Below are positions 34,967-43,298 of a stretch of DNA of 60,132 bases, one piece after another (within the stretch, counting starts at the first letter, position 1; each line of letters begins with the position of its first letter). Source of the stretch: Streptococcus parasanguinis (GTDB lineage: Bacteria > Bacillota > Bacilli > Lactobacillales > Streptococcaceae); NCBI GenBank assembly GCA_018365265.1, contig JAGZKI010000003.1:1-60132 (forward strand). The letters run 5' to 3'. The notes below the pieces were generated by a model, which saw only the letters and a list, made by a program, of their open reading frames with translations, did not search any database and was not told the DNA's origin. A program made the translations under genes and the position numbers.

Positions 34967-35500
34967 ATGAAGAAAATCTTTCCCTTAGTTCTCATCTCCA
35001 TTGGAGTGGCCATGATCTCCGTCCTATCTCAATTCACCATTCCATTTGGACCAATTCCTTTGACCCTGCAGACACTCATGATCGGGATTATCGGAACCAT
35101 CTATAAACCCAGCCATTCCTTTGTCACAGTCTGTCTTTACCTGCTTTTAGGCTTCTTAGGTTTTCCAGTATTTGCCGGAGGTGCTGGTGGTGCTTCGCAT
35201 TTCCTTGGTCCTACTGCTGGTTTCCTCCTCTTCTTCCCATTCCGAGCATGGATCACGTCTCTGTTCACGAGTGCTAAATCCAGCATTTTCACTATCTTTT
35301 TTGCCAATCTCCTCAGTAGTGCTCTCCTCTTTGTATCAGGAGCTATCGGCTTTATGCTGATCACGCATACTGATCTCCAAAAAGCATTTGCTTTGGTCGT
35401 TGCTCCCTTTATCCTTGCCGACCTCATCAAACTGATCATCATCACGATCACTAGCAAGGCGATTTTTGCTAGCCTCAAACACCACTGGTATTTCAAATAA
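34967..35500 (+). CDS. bioY: Biotin transporter, S component BioY
   Basis: A 177-residue integral membrane protein that binds biotin for an ECF-type transporter. It shows about six hydrophobic segments and the family motifs IPFGPIPLTLQTLMIGI near 25-41, LLLGFLGFPVFAGGAGGASH and GPTAGFLLFFPFRAW. It has its own consensus promoter, a possible BirA operator and a terminator, so it is a single-gene unit. The ECF energising genes are not in the window. Confidence 0.9.
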   Translation: MKKIFPLVLISIGVAMISVLSQFTIPFGPIPLTLQTLMIGIIGTIYKPSHSFVTVCLYLLLGFLGFPVFAGGAGGASHFLGPTAGFLLFFPFRAWITSLFTSAKSSIFTIFFANLLSSALLFVSGAIGFMLITHTDLQKAFALVVAPFILADLIKLIIITITSKAIFASLKHHWYFK

Positions 35501-35526
35501 GATACAAAGGTCTTAGCGGATATATT

Positions 35527-35563
35527 AAAAATATCAACATCTGAACACAGATGTTGATTTTTG
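35527..35563. terminator. Bidirectional terminator, bioY / ABC operon
   Basis: ATCAACATCT (35533-35542) and AGATGTTGAT (35549-35558) form a 10-bp stem with T-rich tracts on both sides. It ends bioY on the plus strand and, on the minus strand, comes right after the small ORF at 35564-35638. Confidence 0.8.
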
Positions 35564-35638
35564 TTATAGGGATACATGTATAAATCTTTTCAATTGAACT
35601 CCTTTTAAAGAGAACACTGTTTTAATGATGAAAAACAT
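35564..35638 (-). CDS. Candidate 24-residue peptide at the end of the ABC operon
   Basis: After the permease stop, AAGGAGG is followed 4 nt later by ATG and 24 codons ending in TAA. The peptide starts MFFIIKTVFSL, continues KGVQLKRF and ends IHVSL: a hydrophobic N-terminal half and a basic C-terminal half. It lies between the permease (14 nt gap) and a terminator. The strong ribosome site suggests translation. It could be a signal or toxin-like peptide linked to the divergent LytTR/kinase pair, or a chance frame. No double-glycine leader is visible. Confidence 0.45.
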   Translation of the reverse strand: MFFIIKTVFSLKGVQLKRFIHVSL

Positions 35639-35652
35639 AGATCCTCCTTCCT

Positions 35653-36375
35653 TTATTTTTCCTTATAAAGAACTCTCAAGATCAGTAACTGTGTTAACAA
35701 AATCCAGATGATCAGAATGGTGAAGTCAAAAAATGAGACGTGACCATGACTATAGACACAAGCTCGTAGGAGGTTGACAGAAGGGACAAATGGAAGAACA
35801 TGATAGAGATGGTTTATCCAATCTGGAAGACGACTTGCAGGGTACATGATTGGTGAAAACATCAAACCAATCATGAGAATCAACTGAGACATCAGCGTGA
35901 CAATATTGGGAGAAAAAGTATACGCAATGGCAAATCCAAGACTGATCATCGTAAGACAGATCAGAAATAGGATGAAAACAGCCAGAACAGATACATTTAG
36001 GCGGACAGAAAAACGAAAATAGCCCAGTATAACAGAAATGAACACTCCAGGCAAAATAGCAATCATCCACATCCAAAGATCTGCTAGGGAAATCAGAATT
36101 CGAGGTATTGGAAGGGCTCGTACGTAGTCTACATGTCCTTCTGACTTCGCATTTGCTATAACAGGGGATGAGATAGTACAGCCAATAGAAATGATTCCTA
36201 TCAGAACTGAACCAGAAGAGAGATAGTAGGCAGCTGTCGTATCAATCTCACCGATCACTAGTGGATAACCAAAAAGAAGTGAAATGGATAACAGAACCTG
36301 AGCTAGCGTAAAGAGTAGAAATAGATCTTTTTGACGAAGATAGTTCCAACGAAGTAAGTAAAAAAATTGAGTCAT
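35653..36375 (-). CDS. ABC-2 type transporter permease
   Basis: A 240-residue protein with six membrane segments of the ABC-2 class (MTQFFYLLRWNYLRQKDLFL start; SPIMYPASRLPDWINHLYHV loop before the last segments). It starts 1 nt after the ATPase stop. With the ATPase it forms an exporter, perhaps for a peptide or toxic compound given the adjacent LytTR/GHKL pair. The substrate is not known. Confidence 0.84.
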   Translation of the reverse strand: MTQFFYLLRWNYLRQKDLFLLFTLAQVLLSISLLFGYPLVIGEIDTTAAYYLSSGSVLIGIISIGCTISSPVIANAKSEGHVDYVRALPIPRILISLADLWMWMIAILPGVFISVILGYFRFSVRLNVSVLAVFILFLICLTMISLGFAIAYTFSPNIVTLMSQLILMIGLMFSPIMYPASRLPDWINHLYHVLPFVPSVNLLRACVYSHGHVSFFDFTILIIWILLTQLLILRVLYKEK

Positions 36376-36376
36376 A

Positions 36377-37291
36377 TCAGTTTGTCAACTCCTCTCTATA
36401 AAGATCTGAAATGGATACGTTTTTCTGAGTAAGTGACAGATTAAAAATATTCTTTCTATCCAATTCCTGTGTTAGTTTTGGTAGCAGTCTTGTTAACTCC
36501 TCCTCTTCTATTTCAATCTGGCAAATCGAACCATTGATAATAGTATAATCTTGGAATAGAGCTAAGCTATCTTCATTCCTAAACTCAAAAGAGATTTGGT
36601 ACTGTTTTTGATAGGTTATTTGCTGAACTGGGCCTGATTTGATTAACTTCCCATGGTTAAATAAGGCATAGTTGTCTGCATATTTTTCAACTTCCAACAA
36701 GTTATGTGTCACAATAATAATGGTATGACCTTTATGGGCTAGCTTCTGTAATAATTGCCACTGTTTTTCACGACGTATTGGATCAACATCGTTCGTGGGC
36801 TCATCAAGAAGAATAATGGTCGGAGATCCGATCAAAGCCATTGCAAAAGAAGTTAGACGCTTTAAACCGCCTGAGAGATCCTTTCCTTGTTTTGCCCGGT
36901 ACTCCTTAATTTCTAACTCGGTTAAGAGCTGATCCATTTCTTTTTGTATATCTAAGGTATTTAATCCTCTCATTCTTCCAAGCATTTCTAAGTTTTGTTC
37001 TACTGTTAATTTTTCAAGTGGTGCATACTGTTGAGACATATAGCTCATCATTGAGCGAGCTTGTTTACGATTCTGTACAAAAGAAATGTCTCCATAGCTA
37101 ACGTCTCCTTTATCAGGTTTGGTAAAACCAATCATTTGATTTAAGAGGGTGGACTTACCAGCACCATTGTGTCCTAAAAAAGCTGTAATTTTAGCAGCTT
37201 CTATTTCTAATGAAATATGGTTATTAGCAAAATGTTGCTTATCAAATGATTTTGTCAAATCTCTAATAGTCAGTGGTGCAAATGTCTTCAT
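36377..37291 (-). CDS. ABC transporter ATP-binding protein
   Basis: A 304-residue ATPase from the start MKTFAPLTIRDLTKSFD. Walker A is GHNGAGKST, the signature reads LSGGLKRLTSF and Walker B IILLDEPTNDVD, followed by the VTHN switch. A frame to 37417 exists, but its first part would lie before or across the promoter, so ATG 37291 (or 37333) is likelier. It is divergent from the LytTR regulator gene with paired 9-bp repeats between them. Confidence 0.88.
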   Translation of the reverse strand: MKTFAPLTIRDLTKSFDKQHFANNHISLEIEAAKITAFLGHNGAGKSTLLNQMIGFTKPDKGDVSYGDISFVQNRKQARSMMSYMSQQYAPLEKLTVEQNLEMLGRMRGLNTLDIQKEMDQLLTELEIKEYRAKQGKDLSGGLKRLTSFAMALIGSPTIILLDEPTNDVDPIRREKQWQLLQKLAHKGHTIIIVTHNLLEVEKYADNYALFNHGKLIKSGPVQQITYQKQYQISFEFRNEDSLALFQDYTIINGSICQIEIEEEELTRLLPKLTQELDRKNIFNLSLTQKNVSISDLYREELTN

Positions 37292-37346
37292 CTCATCACT
37301 CAAGACTGAGAAGATTTTCCCAGCTTCCTTCATTTTTGATAAGATT

Positions 37347-37411
37347 ATTGTATAATAAACATATGACTTTCCATGGTTTACGTCATGATTTACCATTTTA
37401 GTGTCATAATT
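37347..37411 (-). promoter_or_regulatory. ABC operon promoter with LytTR-type direct repeats
   Basis: On the minus strand AATTATGAC (37403-37411) and AATCATGAC (37382-37390) are 9-bp direct repeats with a 12-nt gap, so 21 nt apart. They stand 29 nt before a TATACAAT-like -10 (TACAAT, 37347-37352), and the -35 position is poor. This is the layout known for AgrA/ComE-type LytTR regulators. Confidence 0.55.
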
Positions 37412-37439
37412 AGCCAACTCAATTTGATAAGGGGGACTT

Positions 37440-38150
37440 ATGTTAAACGTCGTTATTTGTGATGACTCAACTAGAGATGCTAGTCAGTTAGAACAGTATT
37501 TACTTTCTTACGACAAGGTTCCTGTAGAAACAAAACTATATACAAATCCACAAAAAATGCTAGAACAGTTAACAAGGGATACGCATTGTGTTTTTTTGGA
37601 TATTGATATGCCACAAATTACTGGAATTGACCTTGCACGTGAAATTCGTCAGTTCAATCCTTTTATCCCCATTATTTTTGTGACCAGCTATCGTTATTAC
37701 ATGGAACAAGTATTTGAAGTACAGACTTTTGATTACTTAGTAAAACCCATTGAACCCCAAAGGTTAAATAAGGTAGTAGACAGAATTTTACGTTATTTAG
37801 ATTTAGGACAAACCATCTTTAACTTTTCATTTGGAAAACAAAGTTACTCTATTCCTTTAAGTGACATTACCTATTTTGAGAAAGATAAGCGTTCCGTTTT
37901 TATTTACACACTAGCAGATACCTATAAGTCCTTACTGAAAACTCAAGAAATTTTAGATAAACTACCTGATTATTTTATTCAAATTCATGCTTCTTATATT
38001 GTAAATCCCAAATATATAAAAGATTTTGATGCGAAAACAGTAACTATTTTGCTAAATGGAACCGAGGAACATTCACTTCCAATTAGTCGTAAGTTCCAGT
38101 CTTCTTTTAAAGAAAAATACTATAAATATCTCAGTGAAAGGAATTTCTAA
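37440..38150 (+). CDS. LytTR-family response regulator
   Basis: A 236-residue regulator. The receiver domain has Asp8/Asp9 (CDDS), phosphoacceptor Asp54 in VFLDIDMPQITG, and a DYLVKPIEP switch; a LytTR DNA-binding domain fills about 128-230 (HASYIVNPKYIKDF, LPISRKF). AAGGGGGA precedes the ATG. Its stop overlaps the kinase ATG in TAATG. Such pairs commonly respond to peptides. The likely target is the divergent ABC operon, given the repeats at 37382-37411. Confidence 0.92.
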   Translation: MLNVVICDDSTRDASQLEQYLLSYDKVPVETKLYTNPQKMLEQLTRDTHCVFLDIDMPQITGIDLAREIRQFNPFIPIIFVTSYRYYMEQVFEVQTFDYLVKPIEPQRLNKVVDRILRYLDLGQTIFNFSFGKQSYSIPLSDITYFEKDKRSVFIYTLADTYKSLLKTQEILDKLPDYFIQIHASYIVNPKYIKDFDAKTVTILLNGTEEHSLPISRKFQSSFKEKYYKYLSERNF

Positions 38151-39427
38151 TGCTAATAGGATTGCGGATCATTAGTATCTTGTTTGACTTATTTCTAGCA
38201 AGTGTCTTATTTTATAGGCCAATATCCAAAAGTAAACATTCAAAAGAGACACTTTTAGTCCTTTGTTGTTGCTTTCTTTTTCATGTGGCTCTTGTGTTTC
38301 TATTTTTAGAAGGTCGTGTGTTTTTAGTTAGCAATCTCTTCCTGAGTATTGTAGAATCCTCTCTTGTAGGACTCTATTTTGGCTACTCCTTTCGTGATTC
38401 TTCCTTTTGGATATTCTTACAAACAAGCCTGACATTATTAGCCGGAGCTGTCCTCAATCAAGCTATCCAACTATTTCTTCCACTGTCAAAAGTATCGAAA
38501 AATTTAGGAATGATTAGTGGTTACCTTGCCATCAGTTTTCTTTTTTCAACTGTGATCACTCTTGTTCTTCGACAGCTATTTCGAACACATCAAAAGTTAA
38601 CCATGGCAACTTCTAGAAGAAATTGGCTTTATCAATTTATCGTGCCGATTTTATCTATTATTTTTGCCTTTACTGTATCTGCTATTCAAGGGCAAGTATT
38701 TGGACCAGATTATCTTTCTGTCATTTCACTCTTGTCTCTTATTGTATTGTCGTTTTCCTCGCTGTATTTTACCTTACATCTTTCTCAACAACAGCACGCT
38801 TATTATCAAAATAAATTAGATAAAGAACAGCTTCAGTTCCAATTACGAGAAACACAACAGTCTCAAGAAGAATACCAACGATTGCAAAGTCTTCGGCATG
38901 ACTTAAAAAATAAACATTTAACCCTCTTGGCACTTCTAGAAGAAAATCCTGATGAAGCTAGAGAGTATCTTCAATCGTTAACCGATAGTATTTCAGGAAA
39001 ACAAATCTTTTACTCCAAAAATCCAACGGTTAATTATTTACTGAATCAAAAACTGCACGATGTGGAAGATGAAATTGCATTGGAAATTGACTGCTTTATC
39101 CCACAAGAGTTATCTATTCAGCCAGATGTTCTAGCTGTTATTTTAGGAAATTGTTTGGATAATAGTATTTCAGCCTGCCTTCGATTGACTGATAAATCGG
39201 AGAGAACATTGTCTCTGAATATGCGTTATTTTCAACAAAATCTATTTATTTCGATCAACAATACCTTTAATGAACAGGAACAAGAGACTCGTAAAACACG
39301 TCAAAGAGATGGTTGGGGCTTGCGAAACGTTGATGCCCTAGTACAAGAATACCAAGGAACTATCAAACGATTCAAAGAAAATGGCCATTATCGAACGGAG
39401 ATCCTCTTACCAAGTCCAGTAAACTAA
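38150..39427 (+). CDS. GHKL-type sensor histidine kinase
   Basis: A 425-residue kinase of the AgrC/BlpH/ComD class. About six membrane segments occupy residues 1-210, a coiled linker follows (LDKEQLQFQLRETQQSQEEY), then phosphoacceptor His250 in LRHDLKNKH. The ATPase part has NCLDNSISA and DGWGLRNVDALV and lacks the extra boxes of classical kinases, as expected for GHKL. It is translationally coupled to the LytTR regulator. The signal may be a peptide; see 35564-35638. Confidence 0.9.
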   Translation: MLIGLRIISILFDLFLASVLFYRPISKSKHSKETLLVLCCCFLFHVALVFLFLEGRVFLVSNLFLSIVESSLVGLYFGYSFRDSSFWIFLQTSLTLLAGAVLNQAIQLFLPLSKVSKNLGMISGYLAISFLFSTVITLVLRQLFRTHQKLTMATSRRNWLYQFIVPILSIIFAFTVSAIQGQVFGPDYLSVISLLSLIVLSFSSLYFTLHLSQQQHAYYQNKLDKEQLQFQLRETQQSQEEYQRLQSLRHDLKNKHLTLLALLEENPDEAREYLQSLTDSISGKQIFYSKNPTVNYLLNQKLHDVEDEIALEIDCFIPQELSIQPDVLAVILGNCLDNSISACLRLTDKSERTLSLNMRYFQQNLFISINNTFNEQEQETRKTRQRDGWGLRNVDALVQEYQGTIKRFKENGHYRTEILLPSPVN

Positions 39428-39464
39428 TGATTCTTCTCCTTTGAGGTCTTATTCAGGTCATTTA

Positions 39465-39690
39465 TAAAAAAGAGGCTGGGCAAAATCTGTCCAGCCTTTG
39501 AAGTTAGATAGAAATAACAGTTTGACACATTGGTTGATTGCTCATAGCACTGCTTTGAGGTGACGCAAACAGTATTTCCTTTATCTGCAACCTCCAACAC
39601 TCTTCCAGACTGTTGTATCTATGCGGGGGTGGAAAAATTGAAAAGAGAGGACTTCTTTCCCACTCCATTAGGATGTAGTTAAACTATCAT
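39465..39690 (+). repeat. Degenerate streptococcal intergenic repeat with terminator
   Basis: Begins AAAAAAGAGGCTGGGCAAAA, with AGGCTGG/CCAGCCT arms that may terminate the kinase transcript, and continues to a CCCACTCC end. Part of it (ACACATTGGTTGATTG) matches the repeat at the window end (ACGCAGTGGTTGAGTG). No gene is seen. Confidence 0.5.
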
Positions 39691-39758
39691 TAACCAACCT
39701 AAATGATGCCCCAAAAATTAAAATAATATATTTTTTAAGTCTCAATCAAATATACACT

Positions 39759-39896
39759 GAAACTTTCCGCCGTGAGAAAAGTGCCTGAAACACAATTGTT
39801 TCAGGCACTCGGGAGTTTTGAGACCTTAGGCTCAAAACTAAGTCATGGAACTTCAAAGAAGTTCGCTGACGTCCGTGCTCACCTAAGGAAAGTTTC
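39759..39896 (+). ncRNA. 138-nt structured element, copy A
   Basis: GAAACTTTCC (39759-39768) pairs with GGAAAGTTTC (39887-39896), and GTGAG with CTCAC inside it. Three hairpins are enclosed: 39781-39808 (12-bp stem), 39814-39839 (9-bp stem) and 39842-39870 (4 plus 7 bp around a 2x2 internal loop and AAA loop). A second copy on the minus strand at 56146-56283 keeps every stem through compensatory changes. A strong plus-strand terminator follows at 39921. It may be a small RNA, a 3' regulatory structure or a structure-selected repeat; I know no named family that fits. Confidence 0.6.
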
Positions 39897-39920
39897 AAAG
39901 ATGACGTTGTCTACATTCTA

Positions 39921-39956
39921 AGATGCTACAGAATGAATTCTGTAGCATCTTTTTTC
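39921..39956 (+). terminator. Strong terminator downstream of element copy A
   Basis: AGATGCTACAGAAT and ATTCTGTAGCATCT form a 14-bp hairpin followed by TTTTTT on the plus strand only. It therefore ends a plus-strand transcript, either the kinase operon or the 138-nt element, and not the convergent pepN. Confidence 0.8.
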
Positions 39957-39959
39957 AAT

Positions 39960-42503
39960 CTATTTTGTCGCAAGGATAGCGGCTTCTACTGCTGCTTTCT
40001 CCCGCTCGATAAGATCAATACGAGCTGCAATTTCTTTAATTCCCATCTTGATATTACGGCTGATCGCCATATCATCCAATTGAGGCTCAAAGAAGGCCTT
40101 GTATTCATTCAACCGTTCATGGGTCTTGAAACAGTTAGCTGGGTAGATGACAAACTTATCAAAGCTCATATCACCACCGAGGGCTTTCTTGATCCAATCC
40201 CAGTTTTCACGCGCCCAAGTCCAAGTTCTACCTTGGGTAAAGTCATCATGCAAGAAGTTGTAGTACCAGCTCATAGCCAAATCCTGAGGTTTCACCACAT
40301 CCTTGTTCTTCCACTCCTTCAATAGAGCTTCCAAAGTTTCCTCATCCTTGGTATAAGAAAGTGCAGCCGCCAATTGGCGTTTAAAGTTTCCATCCACTGT
40401 CTTCACATAGGTATCTAGGTATTGTTGGCTAAGCTCCTTGGTTTCCTGGTGCTTGATTTGGTTGACCAAGATTTGCAAGCGAATGGCAGCTGGAAGTTTT
40501 TCCAAGTCATCTGCATGCGCTTCAAAGATAGCGCTCGCTTGAGCTTGTGCTGCTTCATCATTGGCCTTAATCATGTTAGCAATCATTAGCTGACGAACTT
40601 TTTCGTCTTCTTCTGTTTCACCAGGCTTAGCCTCCAGACCCAAGCGTTCAAAGTTGTAACGGTTCAAACGTTTCAACAACTCATGGAAGGCCACTTCTGT
40701 TTCAGTTCCCTCATCCACAAAGAGACTGATTCCGGCTAAGACGCTCGAAACAGCTGAAACAACCAAGTAGGAACTTTCTTCTGTCAAGTGTTCAATCACT
40801 GGCAAGAGGCTTGCATAAGAAATTTGACCGCTTTCCGCTAAGAGACGGCGTTCTTGAACCACTTGCAATTTCGAAGTGCTATCCAAGCTAGCAAGTTCAG
40901 CAAGGATGTCTTCCAACAATTCCCCACGGTAATCACTGATATAATGAGCCGTATTTTCTGTATTGAAGCGAAGAGCTCCGGTATTAGCTTGTTTCAAGGC
41001 ACTATAGTTTGGAATTTCTAAGACTTCTGTTTCCAAAGTATCTGGAATACCTGTCCAGTTGCTGTTCAAAGGAACAACCCACTTGCGACCTTTTTCTTCT
41101 CTTTCTCCGATGAAGAACTGCTCTTGACGGATGATCAAGGTATCGTTTTCCACAGAAGCTGAAACAACAGGGTATCCTGGTTGCTCCAACCAAGAATCCA
41201 TAAAGGCTGCGACATCACGACCTGAAGCTTGCCCAAGAGCATCCCAAAGGTCACGACCGATAGTATTGCCGTATTGGTGTTTTTCAAAGTAGATCTTCAA
41301 CCCTTTACGGAAGGCGTCATCGCCTAACCAGCGGCGAAGCATGTGCATGAGACGGCTCCCCTTGGCGTAAACGATTGCTGGGTCAAAGAGGGTGTTGATC
41401 TCATCAGGGTGTTTGACTTCCACATGGACGGATTGAACGCCATCTGTAGCATCGCGTTTCAAGGCAGCAGGCACTCCAGTTGTTTGGAAGTCTTCAAAGA
41501 TATTCCAGCTTGGTTCAATGGCATCCAAACTGACATATTCCATCATATTGGCAAAGCTTTCATTCAACCAGAGATCATCCCACCATTTCATGGTCACGAG
41601 GTTTCCGAACCATTGGTGAGCCAATTCGTGAGCCACCACCAAGGCTACTGTTTGACGGCTTTGGGCCGTAGAGTTTTCATCTACTAGAAGGTAGACTTCA
41701 CGGTAGGTTACCAAGCCCCAGTTTTCCATCGCTCCTGAAGAGAAGTCTGGAAGGGCGATATGAAGGGATTGAGGGATTGGATACCTCACGCCATAGTAGT
41801 CTTCATAAAATTCAATAGCACGAACGGCAATATCCAATGAGAAGTCCAAGTTTTCTAATGGGTGAGCTTTGGTAGAGTAGACACCGACTAGGGTTCCATT
41901 CTTGGTCTTAGCTGTCACTCCTTGAAGATCTCCAGCCGCAAAGGCAAGGAGGTAAGAAGACATCCGTGGAGTCGTAGCAAATTTCCAAATACCTGTTTCT
42001 TTGCGGTTTTCCACATCAATTTCAGGCATATTTGAGAGGGCAATTTCACCTTCTTCTTGGTCAAATTTCAAAGAAAGATCGAAAGTTGCTTTGGCTTCAG
42101 GCTCGTCCACACTTGGAAAAGCTTCACGCGCAAAATGGCTCTCAAACTGGGTAGAGAGGACTTCCTTCTTCACGCCATCAATGCTGTAGTAAGATGGGTA
42201 AATCCCTGTCATATTGTCTGTGATCTTACCAGAATAGGTCAGAGTAACTGTCACTTGACCTGTTCCTTCCAATTCAACATAGACTGCTTCATTGTCATCA
42301 TCAACCGTAAATGGACGGGCTTGACCTGCTACTTCTACTGTTTCGATGGTCAAATCCTTTTGGTGAAGCGAGATCTTGTCCGCCTTGGCTTGACCTGTGA
42401 TCACCACACGACCGCTAAAGGTCTTGGTTTTACGACTTAAATCCAAAAACACTTCGTAATGTTCTGGAACGAATGTTTCTACAAAATGTGCAACTGCTTG
42501 CAT
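39960..42503 (-). CDS. pepN: Aminopeptidase N (M1 family, zinc)
   Basis: A cytosolic metallo-aminopeptidase of 847 residues that removes N-terminal residues from peptides. GAMEN is at 257-261, the zinc motif HELAH at 292-296 and the third ligand Glu315 in LWLNESFAN. AAAGGAGG lies before ATG 42503, whose product begins MQAVAHFVETFVPEHYE as in other streptococcal PepN proteins; the ATG at 42536 is discarded. It is a single-gene unit after the pst-phoU terminator. Confidence 0.96.
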   Translation of the reverse strand: MQAVAHFVETFVPEHYEVFLDLSRKTKTFSGRVVITGQAKADKISLHQKDLTIETVEVAGQARPFTVDDDNEAVYVELEGTGQVTVTLTYSGKITDNMTGIYPSYYSIDGVKKEVLSTQFESHFAREAFPSVDEPEAKATFDLSLKFDQEEGEIALSNMPEIDVENRKETGIWKFATTPRMSSYLLAFAAGDLQGVTAKTKNGTLVGVYSTKAHPLENLDFSLDIAVRAIEFYEDYYGVRYPIPQSLHIALPDFSSGAMENWGLVTYREVYLLVDENSTAQSRQTVALVVAHELAHQWFGNLVTMKWWDDLWLNESFANMMEYVSLDAIEPSWNIFEDFQTTGVPAALKRDATDGVQSVHVEVKHPDEINTLFDPAIVYAKGSRLMHMLRRWLGDDAFRKGLKIYFEKHQYGNTIGRDLWDALGQASGRDVAAFMDSWLEQPGYPVVSASVENDTLIIRQEQFFIGEREEKGRKWVVPLNSNWTGIPDTLETEVLEIPNYSALKQANTGALRFNTENTAHYISDYRGELLEDILAELASLDSTSKLQVVQERRLLAESGQISYASLLPVIEHLTEESSYLVVSAVSSVLAGISLFVDEGTETEVAFHELLKRLNRYNFERLGLEAKPGETEEDEKVRQLMIANMIKANDEAAQAQASAIFEAHADDLEKLPAAIRLQILVNQIKHQETKELSQQYLDTYVKTVDGNFKRQLAAALSYTKDEETLEALLKEWKNKDVVKPQDLAMSWYYNFLHDDFTQGRTWTWARENWDWIKKALGGDMSFDKFVIYPANCFKTHERLNEYKAFFEPQLDDMAISRNIKMGIKEIAARIDLIEREKAAVEAAILATK

Positions 42504-42576
42504 AATTTCCTCCTTTAAATGTTTCATGCTTTCCAATGAAAAGCCCTAACAAAACTATTTTATCACAAAGTTAAGA

Positions 42577-42608
42577 TAAAAGAAAAGACAAGCATGACAA
42601 TGCCTGTC
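42577..42608 (-). terminator. Terminator of the pst-phoU operon
   Basis: On the minus strand GACAGGCA and TGCTTGTC pair (8 bp, one G-T) around a 6-nt loop, followed by TTTTCTTTT, 25 nt after the phoU stop. Confidence 0.75.
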
Positions 42609-42632
42609 TGTGATCGAAAAGACTCCATGATC

Positions 42633-43286
42633 TTACATTTCGATAATTTTACCTGTCTCGAAGTAAACCACCCATTCACAGATGTTTTTTGCATAATCTC
42701 CGATACGTTCCAAGAAGTTGATCACTTGGAAATAATCCCGTCCTGTCACGATGGACTCAGGATTTTTCCGAATTTCTTCTGTTGCTAATTCTTGGATGCT
42801 ATCGAAGTAATGGTTGATGACTTCGTCTCGTGTCGCAACTTCATAGGCCAAATCCACATCGCCTTTGAGGTAAACATCTAGTGTCGCTTCGACAAAATCT
42901 TTGACTTCACGGCCCATCTTGCTGATCTCTTCCTCAACAGATTGGATGCGGACTTCCCCTTTCATGCGAATGGTTGCCTTGGCAATTGATACTGCGTGGT
43001 CACCCATCCGCTCTAAGTCAGAGACCGCTTTTAAGACAGTCATCACGACACGAAGGTCTTGTGAAACGGGCTGTTGAAGGGCAATAATCTCAAAGGATTT
43101 GCGCTCTAACTTCACTTCGTAGTCGTTGATCTCCGCATCATCTTCGATAACTTGGCGGGCCAATTCACGGTCATGGGTCACGAAAGCGCGGACCGTACGG
43201 TTGATCTGACTCAACACTTCATTTCCCATTGCATAAAACTGGTTATGCAACTTCTCTAAATCTTCTTCAAATTGAACTCGTAACAT
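42633..43286 (-). CDS. phoU: Phosphate transport regulator PhoU
   Basis: A 217-residue all-helical protein with two metal-binding repeats, DLERMGDHAVSIAKAT near 91-106 and FLERIGDYAKNICEW near 191-205. PhoU curbs Pst uptake and signals phosphate status to the kinase of the Pho-type system. It lies 12 nt after a pstB gene, last in the operon, with AGGAAG upstream of its ATG. Confidence 0.93.
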   Translation of the reverse strand: MLRVQFEEDLEKLHNQFYAMGNEVLSQINRTVRAFVTHDRELARQVIEDDAEINDYEVKLERKSFEIIALQQPVSQDLRVVMTVLKAVSDLERMGDHAVSIAKATIRMKGEVRIQSVEEEISKMGREVKDFVEATLDVYLKGDVDLAYEVATRDEVINHYFDSIQELATEEIRKNPESIVTGRDYFQVINFLERIGDYAKNICEWVVYFETGKIIEM

Positions 43287-43298
43287 TTTATTTTCTTC

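Noticed and set aside
37351..37356. Plus-strand TATAAT as promoter of the LytTR gene
   Set aside because: No -35 at a suitable distance, and the box is better explained as part of the AT-rich -10 region of the divergent ABC promoter; the LytTR promoter remains unassigned.
39759..39896. Reading the structured element as a T-box, BOX or RUP element
   Set aside because: No T-box TGGNACCGCG-like sequence, no downstream aminoacylation gene, and no match to the BOX or RUP sequences as I remember them.
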